DNA from: Nocardioides alcanivorans
Lineage (GTDB): Bacteria; Actinomycetota; Actinomycetes; Propionibacteriales; Nocardioidaceae
Assembly: GCF_021555175.1 (NCBI RefSeq)
Contig: NZ_JAKGRW010000002.1
Coordinates: 1-64,000 of the forward strand
DNA: 64,000 nucleotides
Direction of reading: 5' to 3'
The notes beneath the pieces were generated by a model that did no database searches, was not told where the DNA came from, and saw only the letters and a list, made by a program, of their open reading frames with translations. Position numbers and translations under genes: made by a program. Positions 18,339 to 26,712 of the stretch are shown here, in pieces (position 1 is the first letter of the stretch; every line of letters starts with the position of its first letter).

Positions 18339-19367
18339 GTGTCCCGCCCTGCCCCCGGTCGTCGCGCCATGCGTGCTGAACCCCGTCCGCGTCGTACCTT
18401 CTCGCGGCGGACATTGGTGGTGGCCGGACTGGGCGCGACGGCGGTCGGGCTCGCCTTCGCGCTGCTCGCGGCGTTCGACGTCGGTCCCTCCTGGTGCGAC
18501 CAGGTCGCGGCGGTGGTGCTCTCCACCGTGATCGCGATGTCGTTGTCGGCGCGCGCCGGCGGACGACCGTGGATCTTCGGCACCCTCGCGGCCCTGCTCG
18601 GTACGGCGGCGGTGGTCGGTGACATCGGCATGCTCCGCGCCGGCGCGGCCTGCATCACCGCGGTCGCCACGGGTGTGCTCGCGGTGATCCTGACGGCGCC
18701 GGCGCCACGCTTCGTTCTCGCCGTGCGTGAGCTCGGGGTGGCCACGGCGGTGTCGGTGATCGGCGCCTTCGGCGTGGTGGGTTATCGACCGACCGTCTCC
18801 ATCGACGCATTCGACTACGTCTCGCTGGGGCTCGCCTTCGCCCTCACCCTGGTCCTCGTCTATCGCCTCGGCTCGGGCTTCAACAGTCTCGGCCGGCGTG
18901 GCCTCGTCGTCGTGGTCGGCGGTGCGGTGGCGGTCGTGGCACTGATCGCCTACGCCGAGCTGCTGCGTCGCTACGGCCCGCCCGGCCTGCTCGGCCACGT
19001 CTTCGATGCGGTCCGCTGGCACCGGGACCATCTCGGCGCCGTCCCGCGGCCGACGGTGCTGTTCATCGGCGCGCCGGCCATCGTCTGGGGTTGTCACATG
19101 CGTGCGCGCCGGCGCCAGGGCTGGTGGGTCACCGCGTTCGGCGCCTGCCTGACCGTCAGCTACGCGACCGTGCTGATGAATCCCGAGACCGGGTGGCTCG
19201 AGGCAGCCCTGATCGTCCTCTACTCGCTCCCGCCCGGGGTGGTCCTCGGGTACGTCGCGATCCGGCTCGACCTCGCACTCACCGGTCCCCGCGGACGGCG
19301 CGCCCGTCGCGACGAGGAGGCGCGCGCCGTACGCCCCGAGGCCGGACGCTTCGAGGCCCTTCTCTGA
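18339..19367 (+). CDS. Multi-pass membrane protein
   Basis: A 342-aa integral membrane protein with about eight hydrophobic helices, an Arg-rich N terminus (GRRAMRAEPRPRR) and an Arg/Glu-rich cytoplasmic tail. No enzymatic motif is visible and I do not recognise the family. GTG at 18339 or ATG at 18369 could start it. It begins 10 bp after the amidase stop and may be co-transcribed with it. Confidence 0.7.
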   Translation: MSRPAPGRRAMRAEPRPRRTFSRRTLVVAGLGATAVGLAFALLAAFDVGPSWCDQVAAVVLSTVIAMSLSARAGGRPWIFGTLAALLGTAAVVGDIGMLRAGAACITAVATGVLAVILTAPAPRFVLAVRELGVATAVSVIGAFGVVGYRPTVSIDAFDYVSLGLAFALTLVLVYRLGSGFNSLGRRGLVVVVGGAVAVVALIAYAELLRRYGPPGLLGHVFDAVRWHRDHLGAVPRPTVLFIGAPAIVWGCHMRARRRQGWWVTAFGACLTVSYATVLMNPETGWLEAALIVLYSLPPGVVLGYVAIRLDLALTGPRGRRARRDEEARAVRPEAGRFEALL

Positions 19368-19433
19368 GCCGTTGCGGCTGCCGCCGGGACGCGTACTTCC
19401 GGGTAACCCGACACCGGGAGTAGCGTCACCGCC

Positions 19434-19661
19434 ATGGTGCGGGAACAGTTGACTGACATCGTCGCCGAGATGGTGGCCAACGTGATGAGCATCGACGTCG
19501 CCGTGGGCGACAAGGTGGCCGCAGGGGACCAGATGATCCTGCTGGAGTCCATGAAGATGGAGATCCCCGTGCTCGCCGAGCACCCCGGCACGGTGCGCAA
19601 GGTCCGGGTGGCCGTGGGTGACGTCGTCCAGGAGGGCGACATCATGCTGACGCTGGGCTGA
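19434..19661 (+). CDS. Biotin/lipoyl attachment domain protein
   Basis: A 75-aa stand-alone biotinyl/lipoyl domain. The modification site is ESMKMEIPV, the biotin-type sequence (Met-Lys-Met); the fold is complete from DIVAEMVANVM to GDIMLTLG. It resembles biotin carboxyl carrier-like proteins common in actinobacteria; no carboxylase subunit is adjacent, so its partner is not visible. ATG at 19434. Confidence 0.88.
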   Translation: MVREQLTDIVAEMVANVMSIDVAVGDKVAAGDQMILLESMKMEIPVLAEHPGTVRKVRVAVGDVVQEGDIMLTLG

Positions 19662-19687
19662 CCCGCGCGCCCCGGTGGCGGTCAAGA

Positions 19688-19707
19688 TTCCCCGCCCGGG
19701 CGGGGAA
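19688..19707. terminator. Perfect 20-bp dyad downstream of biotinyl protein
   Basis: TTCCCCGCCC followed directly by GGGCGGGGAA, 26 bp after the stop codon. It can fold with a 4-nt loop and probably ends transcription, though an operator role is possible. Confidence 0.5.
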
Positions 19708-19802
19708 ATGGGTTCCTGTGGGCCGTAGCCACACACACCAAGCATGCAATTACGTGACACAGTCGGTGCCGCGCGTGGTCACCGGCTCATGTCGGTGACT
19801 CT

Positions 19803-19890
19803 TGGCAGAGGGGGCGGGATTCGAACCCGCGGTAGGTCTCCCTACGACCGCTTTCAAGGCGGTTCCGATAGGCCACTCCGGCACCCCTCC
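19803..19890 (-). tRNA. tRNA-Ser(TGA)
   Basis: Minus-strand cloverleaf of about 85 nt plus an encoded CCA. The acceptor arm starts GGAGGGG at 19890, there is a long variable arm as expected for serine, the anticodon loop reads CTTGAAA (anticodon TGA), and the T arm contains GGTTCGAATCC. The first acceptor pair is G-T in this sequence. Confidence 0.95.
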
Positions 19891-19952
19891 TCGCACCCGC
19901 CGAGACGAGTACGAGGAGGCAGTCTACGCGGGCTGCTGCGCGGGCTGGCGGG

Positions 19953-20327
19953 CTACTCCGATCCGCCGAGTTCGAGCTCCACGTCGTCATAGACGAGGTC
20001 GTGGAGGCGCTGGCGGTGATGACTGACGTCGGCCAGCAGTCGACGCAGCATCTGACTCACGTCGTCGATGTCGGGATTGCTGAGCACCTGTGGGCTGAAG
20101 ACGGCGATGCGGCCCATCAGCTCGTTGCGCTCCCGGAGCACCGAGGCCTGCCGCGCGGCCAGCCAGCCGTCGCTGGCGTGGGAGGCCTCGCTGGCGAGCT
20201 GCTCGCGCAGGCTGGACAGGCGCTGGCGGACGGTCCACCGCCAGTTGCCCAAGGCGGTGCCGTGCTGCCTGGGGGCGTCGAGGAGTTGGCTGAGTTCGAG
20301 CATCGTGCCGTGACACGCATCGTGCAT
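19953..20327 (-). CDS. Conserved actinobacterial hypothetical protein
   Basis: A 124-aa, mostly helical protein (MHDACHGTMLELSQLLDAP at the start; LREQLASEASHASDGWLAAR, RERNELMGRIAVFSPQVL in the middle) with a likely coiled-coil. The start at 20327 is supported by GGAGGC about 5 nt upstream. It lies between two tRNA-Ser genes. No known domain recognised. Confidence 0.7.
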   Translation of the reverse strand: MHDACHGTMLELSQLLDAPRQHGTALGNWRWTVRQRLSSLREQLASEASHASDGWLAARQASVLRERNELMGRIAVFSPQVLSNPDIDDVSQMLRRLLADVSHHRQRLHDLVYDDVELELGGSE

Positions 20328-20430
20328 GGGGGCCTCCGATGTGCGAGCTGGGGTTCGAGTGTGACGCCGATCACAGGCGGAGGCAAGGGGTGGGTGGGGA
20401 CGCCCGGCGGCGTTCGGGGAGAATGGGCCC

Positions 20431-20865
20431 ATGGCGTCCGACTATCGACTGGCCCCCGCTGTTGCTGCCCGGTTGCTGGGGATCACGGTGCTCTGTTTCG
20501 GCGCGCTGATCTTTGTCGTGACCGCGATCGTGGTGCTCGTCGCCGCCCCCGTCTGGTTGCTCTCGGTCGCGGTGATCGTCTCCGTGATCGGCATCTTCGT
20601 GGTGGGCACGAAGCTCACCAGCAGGGGCTGGGTGCTGCGGTTGACCGACGACGGCTATCAGGTGCGATTCGTGCGCGGGGCGGGCGTGAAGCAGGCTCGC
20701 TGGTCCGATGTCGAGGAGTTGGCGACCGACACCGTCGCCGGCGCTCCTTGCCTGATCTTCCGTCTTCGCGGTGGGGACGCGACGGTCCTGCCCGTCGAGG
20801 TGATCGCCGGCGACCGTGAGGAACTCGTCCGCGAGGTCGGTCGTCACCTCACCTCCCGCCCCTGA
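20431..20865 (+). CDS. Membrane-anchored PH-like domain protein
   Basis: A 144-aa protein with two N-terminal transmembrane helices (about residues 14-60) and a C-terminal beta-rich domain (WVLRLTDDGYQVRFV, ARWSDVEELATDTV, CLIFRLRGG) resembling bacterial PH-like domains. Likely inner-membrane; function unknown. ATG at 20431. Confidence 0.65.
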   Translation: MASDYRLAPAVAARLLGITVLCFGALIFVVTAIVVLVAAPVWLLSVAVIVSVIGIFVVGTKLTSRGWVLRLTDDGYQVRFVRGAGVKQARWSDVEELATDTVAGAPCLIFRLRGGDATVLPVEVIAGDREELVREVGRHLTSRP

Positions 20866-20921
20866 ATTCGGGGCCGATTCTGCACCCGTGACCACGGGCC
20901 GCTAGAGTGTCCGCGATCGAT

Positions 20922-21012
20922 GGAGGCGTCGCCTAGTCTGGTCTATGGCGCCCGCCTGCTAAGCGGGTTTGGGGCTAAAACCCCATCGAGGGTTCAAATC
21001 CCTCCGCCTCCG
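20922..21012 (+). tRNA. tRNA-Ser(GCT)
   Basis: A 91-nt serine tRNA. The acceptor arm is GGAGGCG pairing with CGCCTCC, the anticodon loop is in CCTGCTAAGCG (anticodon GCT), there is a long variable arm, and the T arm has GGTTCAAATCC. No CCA is encoded. Confidence 0.95.
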
Positions 21013-21032
21013 CGTCGTGCCGCAAGGCACCT

Positions 21033-21065
21033 GAGGCCCGGGTCCCGGTGAGGGACCCGGGCCTC
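21033..21065 (+). terminator. Terminator after tRNA-Ser(GCT)
   Basis: A perfect 14-bp stem, GAGGCCCGGGTCCC (21033-21046) with GGGACCCGGGCCTC (21052-21065), and 5-nt loop GGTGA, 20 bp after the tRNA, followed by GGTCATTT. Confidence 0.8.
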
Positions 21066-21197
21066 GGTCATTTGGCCAAGATGTCCCAAAGGTCTGCACT
21101 TTCTTGCAATGCATACTTTTGCAGGGCAAGGGACTGGTGGACCCACGTCGGACCGGGCAGACTGGTTGACACGGGGAAGATTCTTGGGAGGGAACTC

Positions 21198-21335
21198 ATG
21201 CGCTTCACACGTCGTCTGGCCGCGCTGGCCATCGCCGTCGGCATCGCCGTCGGGGCCGGAGCTGCCCCCGCGAATGCTGACACCAGCTGGGGCTACATCG
21301 TCAAGCCCGCACCCACCTCTTCCGCGAGTCACTGA
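21198..21335 (+). CDS. Short secreted peptide (45 aa)
   Basis: A tiny ORF with a strong ribosome site (GGGAGGGA about 7 nt upstream) and a complete signal peptide: basic RFTRRLAAL, hydrophobic core, and an ANA cleavage site. The predicted mature peptide starts DTSWGY and is only about 18 residues (ends PAPTSSASH). It is convergent with a large HTH regulator across a shared terminator. It may be a secreted signal or a small cell-surface peptide. I do not know a described family; the coding call rests on the ribosome site and signal sequence. Confidence 0.65.
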   Translation: MRFTRRLAALAIAVGIAVGAGAAPANADTSWGYIVKPAPTSSASH

Positions 21336-21425
21336 GGAGACAACTCCACAAAGACCTGAGACGAGGACCCAACTCATCCCCCCACATGTTCGGTCCCAGA
21401 GCCATCCCCCCGGCCCGTCTCAGTA

Positions 21426-21455
21426 GCGAGGGCAGCGCATCGTCGCTGCCCTCGC
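21426..21455. terminator. Bidirectional terminator between peptide and regulator genes
   Basis: A perfect 12-bp stem, GCGAGGGCAGCG (21426-21437) and CGCTGCCCTCGC (21444-21455), with loop CATCGT. It ends 1 bp before the stop codon of the convergent regulator. Confidence 0.75.
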
Positions 21456-21456
21456 G

Positions 21457-22479
21457 TCATTTCCGAGGGTTGCGCTCGGCTCCCTCGGTGGGTGGTTGCT
21501 TCGGGTCCACGCCGGTCCGGACCGCTTCCTGGCCGAGCACGAAGCCCAGCTGGAAGCGTGTCTCCACCTCGTACTCGCGTTTCAGGTCGGCCACGTAGCC
21601 GGCATAGGTGCGTGGACTCACCCCGAGCCGCTTGGCGCAGGTGACGTCGGAGTGCCCCTCGCTGAGCATCCGGATCAACATCGCCCGCTGCTCCTCCGCG
21701 ATGCCCTTCACCAGGTCGGAGTCACGGTTGGTGAAGGGGCGGCCGCGTTCCCACGACCGTTCGAAGATGTCGACCAGGTAGGCGATCAGGCCGGTGTCGC
21801 GGATCGCCAGGGCGGTGCCGAGGTTCTCCCCGTGCGGGATGACGGCCACCGAACGATCGACCACGATCAGCCGGTTGAAGAACTCGTCGAGCGTGCGCAC
21901 CTCGGCTCCTGCCTCCGTCACCTCCGCGACGTAGGCGCGGGTGGCCCGGTTCCTGCGTGCTGCGTGCTGATAGATCGTGCGCATGGTGACCCCGCGCCGT
22001 ACGGCGCTCACGTCGCGTTCGGCTGCGTGCTTCAGGAGGGCGGCATCGCGGCCGGTCTGCGGTTGCGCAGTGAGCAGCTCCTGCTGGGCGCTGGGGACGA
22101 CGGCGGCGAGGAACTGCTCGATCTCCTCGCCCCGCAGCTCGCTGATCTGCCCGCTGTGGGTGGACGGCGAGCGCCGGTAGGCCTGGCCGAGGTTGTCGAA
22201 GACCCGCGCCCAGGCGCTGGACTCCTCGATGAGTTCCGCACCGCGTTTGCTCAGTGGTGCGACCACCTGTGTCTGCACCGACTGCGGGTCGACGACGACG
22301 TAGCGGTCGTCCTCGTCACGGAGCAGTCCCATCTCGAGGAGGAGGTGCACGGACTCCTCCTCCTCGAGGACGAGTTGGTCGTCGTGAGGGACGCCACCGC
22401 GGTTGGCGATCTCCTCGAAGAGCGGGGAAGCGGTCTCCTCGAAGAGTTGCCTCCGACCGTCAGGAGCCAACCTGTCCAC
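21457..22479 (-). CDS. Large HTH regulator (TrmB/LuxR-like architecture)
   Basis: A 340-aa putative transcription factor. The C terminus has a LuxR-type helix-turn-helix (LIRMLSEGHSDVTCAKRLGVSPRTYAGYVADL). The central part resembles a phospholipase-D-like effector region of TrmB-type regulators (GVTMRTIYQHAARR, LIVVDRSVAVIPHG). The N terminus looks like a winged-helix fold (LVLEEEESVHLLLEMGLLRDED). GTG at 22479 is preferred because AAGGTGG lies upstream; a longer form starting at 22569 is possible. It may sense a signal related to the convergent secreted peptide, which is inference only. Confidence 0.72.
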   Translation of the reverse strand: MDRLAPDGRRQLFEETASPLFEEIANRGGVPHDDQLVLEEEESVHLLLEMGLLRDEDDRYVVVDPQSVQTQVVAPLSKRGAELIEESSAWARVFDNLGQAYRRSPSTHSGQISELRGEEIEQFLAAVVPSAQQELLTAQPQTGRDAALLKHAAERDVSAVRRGVTMRTIYQHAARRNRATRAYVAEVTEAGAEVRTLDEFFNRLIVVDRSVAVIPHGENLGTALAIRDTGLIAYLVDIFERSWERGRPFTNRDSDLVKGIAEEQRAMLIRMLSEGHSDVTCAKRLGVSPRTYAGYVADLKREYEVETRFQLGFVLGQEAVRTGVDPKQPPTEGAERNPRK

Positions 22480-22598
22480 CTGGTTCCACCTTCCATCCCC
22501 CGAAACTGCGACCAGTATGCCCTGTTCGTGGATGCGCCCCACGCCCCGATTTCGACTGCCGGCGCACATCGGCTATTCTCATCCAGTCAGTTCGACGA

Positions 22599-22671
22599 GC
22601 GCCTGTAGCTCAACGGATAGAGCATCTGACTACGGATCAGAAGGTTTGGGGTTCGAATCCCTACAGGCGCA
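22599..22671 (+). tRNA. tRNA-Arg(ACG)
   Basis: A 73-nt tRNA with acceptor GCGCCTG/CAGGCGC, D arm TAGCTCAACGGATAGAGCA, anticodon loop CTACGGA (ACG), T arm GGGTTCGAATCCC and discriminator A. No encoded CCA. It marks the boundary between core-like DNA and the accessory region. Confidence 0.96.
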
Positions 22672-22681
22672 CACAGTCCTC

Positions 22682-22713
22682 GCAGGTCAGGCCCGGGTTC
22701 GGGTCTGACCTGC
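22682..22713 (+). terminator. Terminator after tRNA-Arg; rest of gap empty
   Basis: GCAGGTCAGGCCCG (22682-22695) pairs with CGGGTCTGACCTGC (22700-22713) with one G-T pair and loop GGTT, 10 bp past the tRNA. The following 266 bp to 22979 show no gene or repeat that I can support. Confidence 0.75.
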
Positions 22714-22979
22714 TGGCATTTGCGGGCCCGCATCCCTACCGTCATCCCATCCTTGAGGGTTGAGTGGTCATCCGCGATTCCTGGAGTGGTTCCACGTCGC
22801 CGTACGTCGGGGGTTGGGGTGGTCGCTGCGAGGCCGACAGCCACGATGTCGTGCCGGGTTGTTGCTGAGCCGGGGAGCAGTCTGCACGCGCATCGGATTG
22901 ACGAACGAATCACATCTGCGAGATGGTTTTCTCTTCCTCGGCTACCGTGGTAGTCACTCGGAGTTCTATGGAGGACGTT

Positions 22980-23174
22980 GTGGCACCCACCCTGAAGCAC
23001 CGCAAGCAGGCACCTGCCACCGCGGCTGAGCAGGTTGTTGCGCGCTTGGACTCCTACTCCCAAGAAGAGCATGCGGAACTTCTCCAAGCCGCTCGTGAGC
23101 GCACCGAGGCCAAGCGCGCTGCTCGGTTGGAGCGGGCCCGGGCCGCTGCTGCACGTCTTCGCAACGACTCCTGA
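22980..23174 (+). CDS. Small basic helical protein
   Basis: A 64-aa protein rich in Ala, Arg and Glu with one long predicted helix (EEHAELLQAARERTEAKRAARL). GTG at 22980 is chosen because GGAGG sits 5 nt upstream. It is followed after 12 bp by a 241-aa gene, giving a compact two-gene unit. The size arrangement would fit an antitoxin-toxin or regulator-effector pair, but I recognise no domain in either protein. Confidence 0.5.
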   Translation: MAPTLKHRKQAPATAAEQVVARLDSYSQEEHAELLQAARERTEAKRAARLERARAAAARLRNDS

Positions 23175-23186
23175 CAATTCGCGTCG

Positions 23187-23912
23187 GTGGACGTTCCGAA
23201 CCTTCGGGTCACTCGGCGTTGCCTGCGAGACGACCTTGGGTTGGATGAGGGTCTCGTCTACCACGACGCCCGCGACTTCCAGGACGAGCACCGAGCCGTC
23301 ACGATGTTCGTCGACATGCGAGGAGCTGCGCCCGATCTCGCGGAGCCGATCTACGGGCCGTTTCCGCGTGGCCTGATCTGCTCACTTCACGTGGGCAGTG
23401 CCCGTGCGGTGACCACATGGGATGAGCAGGCGGCGGTTTGTTGGCTTCTCGCGTTCAATGACTACCACCGCAACGGCGAGCCGGACGACGCCTACGAAGT
23501 CTTCCTCGGGCTCTACGGCCAAGGAGAACTCCTGCCCACCGAGAAGGACTGGAGTGACTTCTTTGCCGATGACGCCGACGCCTTCTTCGACCGGCTGCTG
23601 GCTACCGGCCAGCAACTCCTGGAACGCGCCCGAACGCACCCGGGCCGCGAAGAGATGGTGACGTGGCGCAACGGACGGCAGGTCATGTGCGTCGACATCG
23701 TCGTGGAAGGTGACGCTCGTGCCGAGGACGGATGGATGGGTCTGACGCTCCCCGAGGACGAGGCATTGTCGGATGAGGAGGTCTTTGCGTTGGCTGCCGC
23801 CCTCATCCCGCCGGATTCGGTTCCGATCTACAGCGACAAGTTCAAGGATCGTGACCGGCGATCGGCTGTCAACGACGGAGTAGCCCGTCGTGGCTGTTGT
23901 CAACGGTCGTGA
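23187..23912 (+). CDS. Hypothetical protein, partner of the 64-aa gene
   Basis: A 241-aa acidic soluble protein (RDDLGLDEGLVYHDARDF near the N terminus; EKDWSDFFADDADAFFDRLL centrally; GWMGLTLPEDEALSDEEVF near the C terminus). No known motif recognised. GTG start 12 bp after the preceding gene. Its last codons overlap the 3' end of the convergent decayed primase gene, so the C-terminal tail after about residue 228 may be altered by rearrangement. Confidence 0.55.
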   Translation: MDVPNLRVTRRCLRDDLGLDEGLVYHDARDFQDEHRAVTMFVDMRGAAPDLAEPIYGPFPRGLICSLHVGSARAVTTWDEQAAVCWLLAFNDYHRNGEPDDAYEVFLGLYGQGELLPTEKDWSDFFADDADAFFDRLLATGQQLLERARTHPGREEMVTWRNGRQVMCVDIVVEGDARAEDGWMGLTLPEDEALSDEEVFALAAALIPPDSVPIYSDKFKDRDRRSAVNDGVARRGCCQRS

Positions 23913-24675
23913 GGGGGAGCGTTGCGCGGATTGGTTTCTTGCCTGGTCGTCGGGTTGGGGTTGACGATGGGTGATGGCCCCGACCCTTGTTGACCTGCAG
24001 TCTCCATCGTCCCCCGACGCCCCGTCCGGAGAGTTCCCGGCGGCATCTGCGGCCCCGACCGCCCCTTCGCTTCGGCGGGGTCGAGTCGGTCGGGGAAGCG
24101 GGCGTGGCCGGGGTCCAGGCCGTGGGGGTGAGGATCCAGAAGTCGCGTTCGGCGGCGACTTGTCCGGCGAAGTCGGCGTCGGTGGCCACGATCGGGTCGC
24201 GGCCGATGGCGGAGAGTTGGCGGGCTTGTTCGTCGGTGAGCGTGGTGCCCAAGGGGGCGACGCCGAGGTAGCGGCCTCCGGTGGCGAGGGTGACCGCGAT
24301 GGCGTCCATGGGTCCTTCAACAATCACCGGCACCGCCCCGTCGACCACGAGGTCGTCGATGATCCCGAAGAGTTGGGCGCCCTTGTGGAACAGCGCGGTG
24401 TCGGCGGTGTTGAGGTACTTCGGCCCGGCCTTGTCGGTGTCGACGAGGCCGGGGCGCCGGCGGCCGACGAAGCCGAGCACTTCGCCGCGGTGGATGACCG
24501 GGAAGGTGACCCGGTCGCGGAACCGGTCGATCAGCCGGCCGGTTCCTGACCGGGCCGGAACCGGGGGTCACCGGCGATGTCGGCGCTGAGGCGGCTGGTG
24601 AGGTAGTCGCGGCCCCACGAATCGGTGAATTGGGTTTCGAAGAAGTCTTGGGTGAGGTCGTTGATCTCGAGCATC
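23900..24675 (-). pseudogene. Decayed toprim/DNA primase-like gene
   Basis: Remnant of a mobile-element primase. A toprim core is clear: RVTFPVIHRGEVLGFVGRR, GPKYLNTADTALFHKG, the catalytic Glu in VPVIVEGPMDAIAV, and the acidic VATDADFAGQ. The N-terminal part is missing: the gene starts abruptly at the racemase fragment junction near 24675, and a deletion after RPGQEPA changes frame before the toprim domain. A further missing C in the run 24124-24128 hides the C terminus (ILTPHGLDPGHARFPDRL). Similar toprim proteins accompany relaxase modules of actinobacterial integrative conjugative elements, so this is probably an element remnant. Confidence 0.7.
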
Positions 24676-25063
24676 CATCATCACCGTTCTGCCTAACGTC
24701 GTGCCGATGCTCCACGGACTCACCCGACGCTACGGTCTCGGATCTCGGGTCAACTCCCAGATCCGGGTCGTCGACATTCCCGTGCTTGCGTTGGATGACC
24801 ATGACCTCCTCGTGGATCGCCTCTACGTTGCAGCACAGTCGGCTATCGAGTCAGATGGCGCGGATGTGATCGTGCTCGGATGCACGGGCATGAACCAGGT
24901 GGCGGCGACCGTTCAGGAGAAGCTCGCCAGCACAGGGCCGTTTGTCCCGGTCGTGGACCCGACCGGTGCCGCAGTCACGTGGCTTGAGTCGCGGGTCCGG
25001 CTGGGCCTCCGAGCGAGCCGAGTGACGTATCTGACGCCGCCGAAGAAGACGCGGCTGTCGTGA
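24676..25063 (+). pseudogene. 3' fragment of Asp/Glu/hydantoin racemase gene
   Basis: Encodes the last about 129 residues of a hydantoin/aspartate-glutamate racemase (ITVLPNVVPMLHGLTRRYGL to the stop), including the second catalytic-cysteine motif VLGCTGMNQVA. It is clearly paralogous to the complete gene at 58.9 kb; nearly every residue aligns. The first about 110 codons, with the first catalytic Cys, are absent, replaced by the primase remnant. There is no ribosome site, so it is presumably not functional. Confidence 0.85.
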
Positions 25064-25440
25064 CGTCCTGCCGGTGACCGGCTCGCCCGACACAGGCAAC
25101 GAGCGTAGTTTCGCCGTTCCGCACTCGCACCTGGGCCACCGAGGAAGTAGCGCAAGAGCGGGTCCTTGTCGTGGCGACGAAAGTCCTCACGCGCCGAGGT
25201 AGAAGGCAACGAGGCTTCTCCCTTCTCCCACCTGATCCCCGGCAGAGCGTGGGACTTGCCCGTCCGTGCCTTGCTCGTGGCTGGAGCTCACCCCTTCCCG
25301 ATTCCCCTGCCGGGCAGAGTCGCTGGAGTGTCGAGTGTGCCGAACAACCAATCTGTCCGCGGCCAGTGGGCAAAGACGCCATAGGACGCCGACCGACGAG
25401 AGTGAAGCATCTGTATCAGGTGCTTGAGAGGAGCGTCCTG
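25064..25440. other. Intergenic stretch, no gene supported
   Basis: 377 bp between the racemase fragment and the Rieske oxygenase. Open frames exist on both strands but none has a recognisable domain or a ribosome site. It may hold the promoter of the catabolic operon; no clear -35/-10 pair stands out. A GAGAGGAG ribosome site for the oxygenase lies at its end. Confidence 0.5.
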
Positions 25441-26712
25441 ATGTCTGAAAATGAATGCCAAGAAGCTCGATTTTCCGCCGCGACACACCCTTGCGCACCC
25501 GCTTCGTCGCGCGGCGACTGGGCTCCGCTGCCGCAGTTGATGGAACGTCTGCGCGAACAAACCTCCCGACCGCTCGAGCAGGCGACACCTTTGCCTGCGC
25601 AGACATACGCGGATCCTGCGTTCTACGAGCTGGAGGTCGACCGAATCCTGCGCAAGGACTGGCACGCGATAGCACGGGTGGAGCAGGTCCCCGGTCGGGG
25701 TGACTTCATCACTGTCGACCTCCTCGGCGAGCCGCTGGTCGTGGTGCGCGGCACCGACGAGGCGGTGCGAGTGCTCTCGCGAGTGTGTCGACATCGCTAC
25801 GCCGATGTGACCGCCGATCGGTCCGGCATGGTGCCAGCCTGCGGGACGATCGAACGGTTCGAGTGCCCGTATCACATGTGGACCTACCGGTTGGACGGTT
25901 CACTCCTGAACGCCGTCGACATGCAGCGCCGGTCCGAGTTCGACCCGGCGCTGTACTCGCTGCCCGAGGTTCGCAGTGAGATCTGGCAGGGTTTCATCTT
26001 CGTGAACCTGGACGCGGAGACCACGATCCCGCTCGGGATGGAGCCCGTCGATCACTTCCTGGGGCAATATGACCTGTCAGACTGGCGGGTTGTCTCGTCC
26101 AAGGACTGGGGTGAACTCGACGCGGGCTGGAAGCCGGTCGTCGAGAACGCGATGGAGTTCTACCACCATCTCGGGGCGCACCAGCACACCTTGGAGGAGA
26201 TGCTCCCAGGCCTCACCGCGGAAGTCGGGGACGGAGCTGCCGGGGTGCACCTCTACACCTGCCGGATGCCGGTCAGCGCAGCCGCAGCGGAAGGTGAGGA
26301 GGATGGACACTTGATCGCGCCGGTGTCATTGCCTCCGGCACCCGGCCTCGACGGCTACCACCGCGGCGGCACCTTGCTTGTGACCCGATTCCCGATGACG
26401 GTCTTCGCCGCTCGTGCTGATTGGTCGACCTGGCTCCAAGTCCTGCCTACGTCGGTCGGGACACACCGGTTGATCATGCATCGGCTCGCACACATCAGCA
26501 ACCTTCCCGAAGGCATCACAGAGGAGCTGGCCGATCTCTCCCAGCAATACATCGATCCGGTCCAGGCGGAGGACTCGGCCGTCAACGGCCGGGTCCAGGC
26601 CAACATGTCGTCGGCCTGGGCTACGGGTGGGGTTCTTCACGACCAGGAGTTCCCGGTGCTGCATCTGCAGCGGTACCTCGCCTTCATGCTGAGTCGGGGC
26701 AGCGATGGTTGA
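25441..26712 (+). CDS. Rieske non-heme iron oxygenase, alpha subunit
   Basis: A 423-aa aromatic-ring-hydroxylating/N-demethylating type oxygenase. The Rieske [2Fe-2S] ligands are CRHR at about residue 117 and CPYH about 18 residues later. The catalytic domain has the mononuclear Fe(II) signature EFYHHLGAHQHT. It inserts O2-derived oxygen into a substrate that cannot be identified from sequence; no small beta subunit is present, which suits alpha3-type enzymes. ATG at 25441 follows GAGAGGAG. The stop overlaps the NuoF-like reductase by 8 nt, and a ferredoxin follows, giving a complete electron chain. Confidence 0.92.
   Translation: MSENECQEARFSAATHPCAPASSRGDWAPLPQLMERLREQTSRPLEQATPLPAQTYADPAFYELEVDRILRKDWHAIARVEQVPGRGDFITVDLLGEPLVVVRGTDEAVRVLSRVCRHRYADVTADRSGMVPACGTIERFECPYHMWTYRLDGSLLNAVDMQRRSEFDPALYSLPEVRSEIWQGFIFVNLDAETTIPLGMEPVDHFLGQYDLSDWRVVSSKDWGELDAGWKPVVENAMEFYHHLGAHQHTLEEMLPGLTAEVGDGAAGVHLYTCRMPVSAAAAEGEEDGHLIAPVSLPPAPGLDGYHRGGTLLVTRFPMTVFAARADWSTWLQVLPTSVGTHRLIMHRLAHISNLPEGITEELADLSQQYIDPVQAEDSAVNGRVQANMSSAWATGGVLHDQEFPVLHLQRYLAFMLSRGSDG

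Noticed and set aside
18243..19760. 505-aa minus-strand ORF opposite the membrane protein
   Set aside because: Composition is Arg/His/Asp/Gln-rich without any domain; the plus strand encodes a coherent membrane protein and a biotinyl domain.
22599..22671. tRNA-Arg as an attachment site with a duplicated 3' end
   Set aside because: No second copy of the tRNA 3' sequence and no integrase gene were found in the window.
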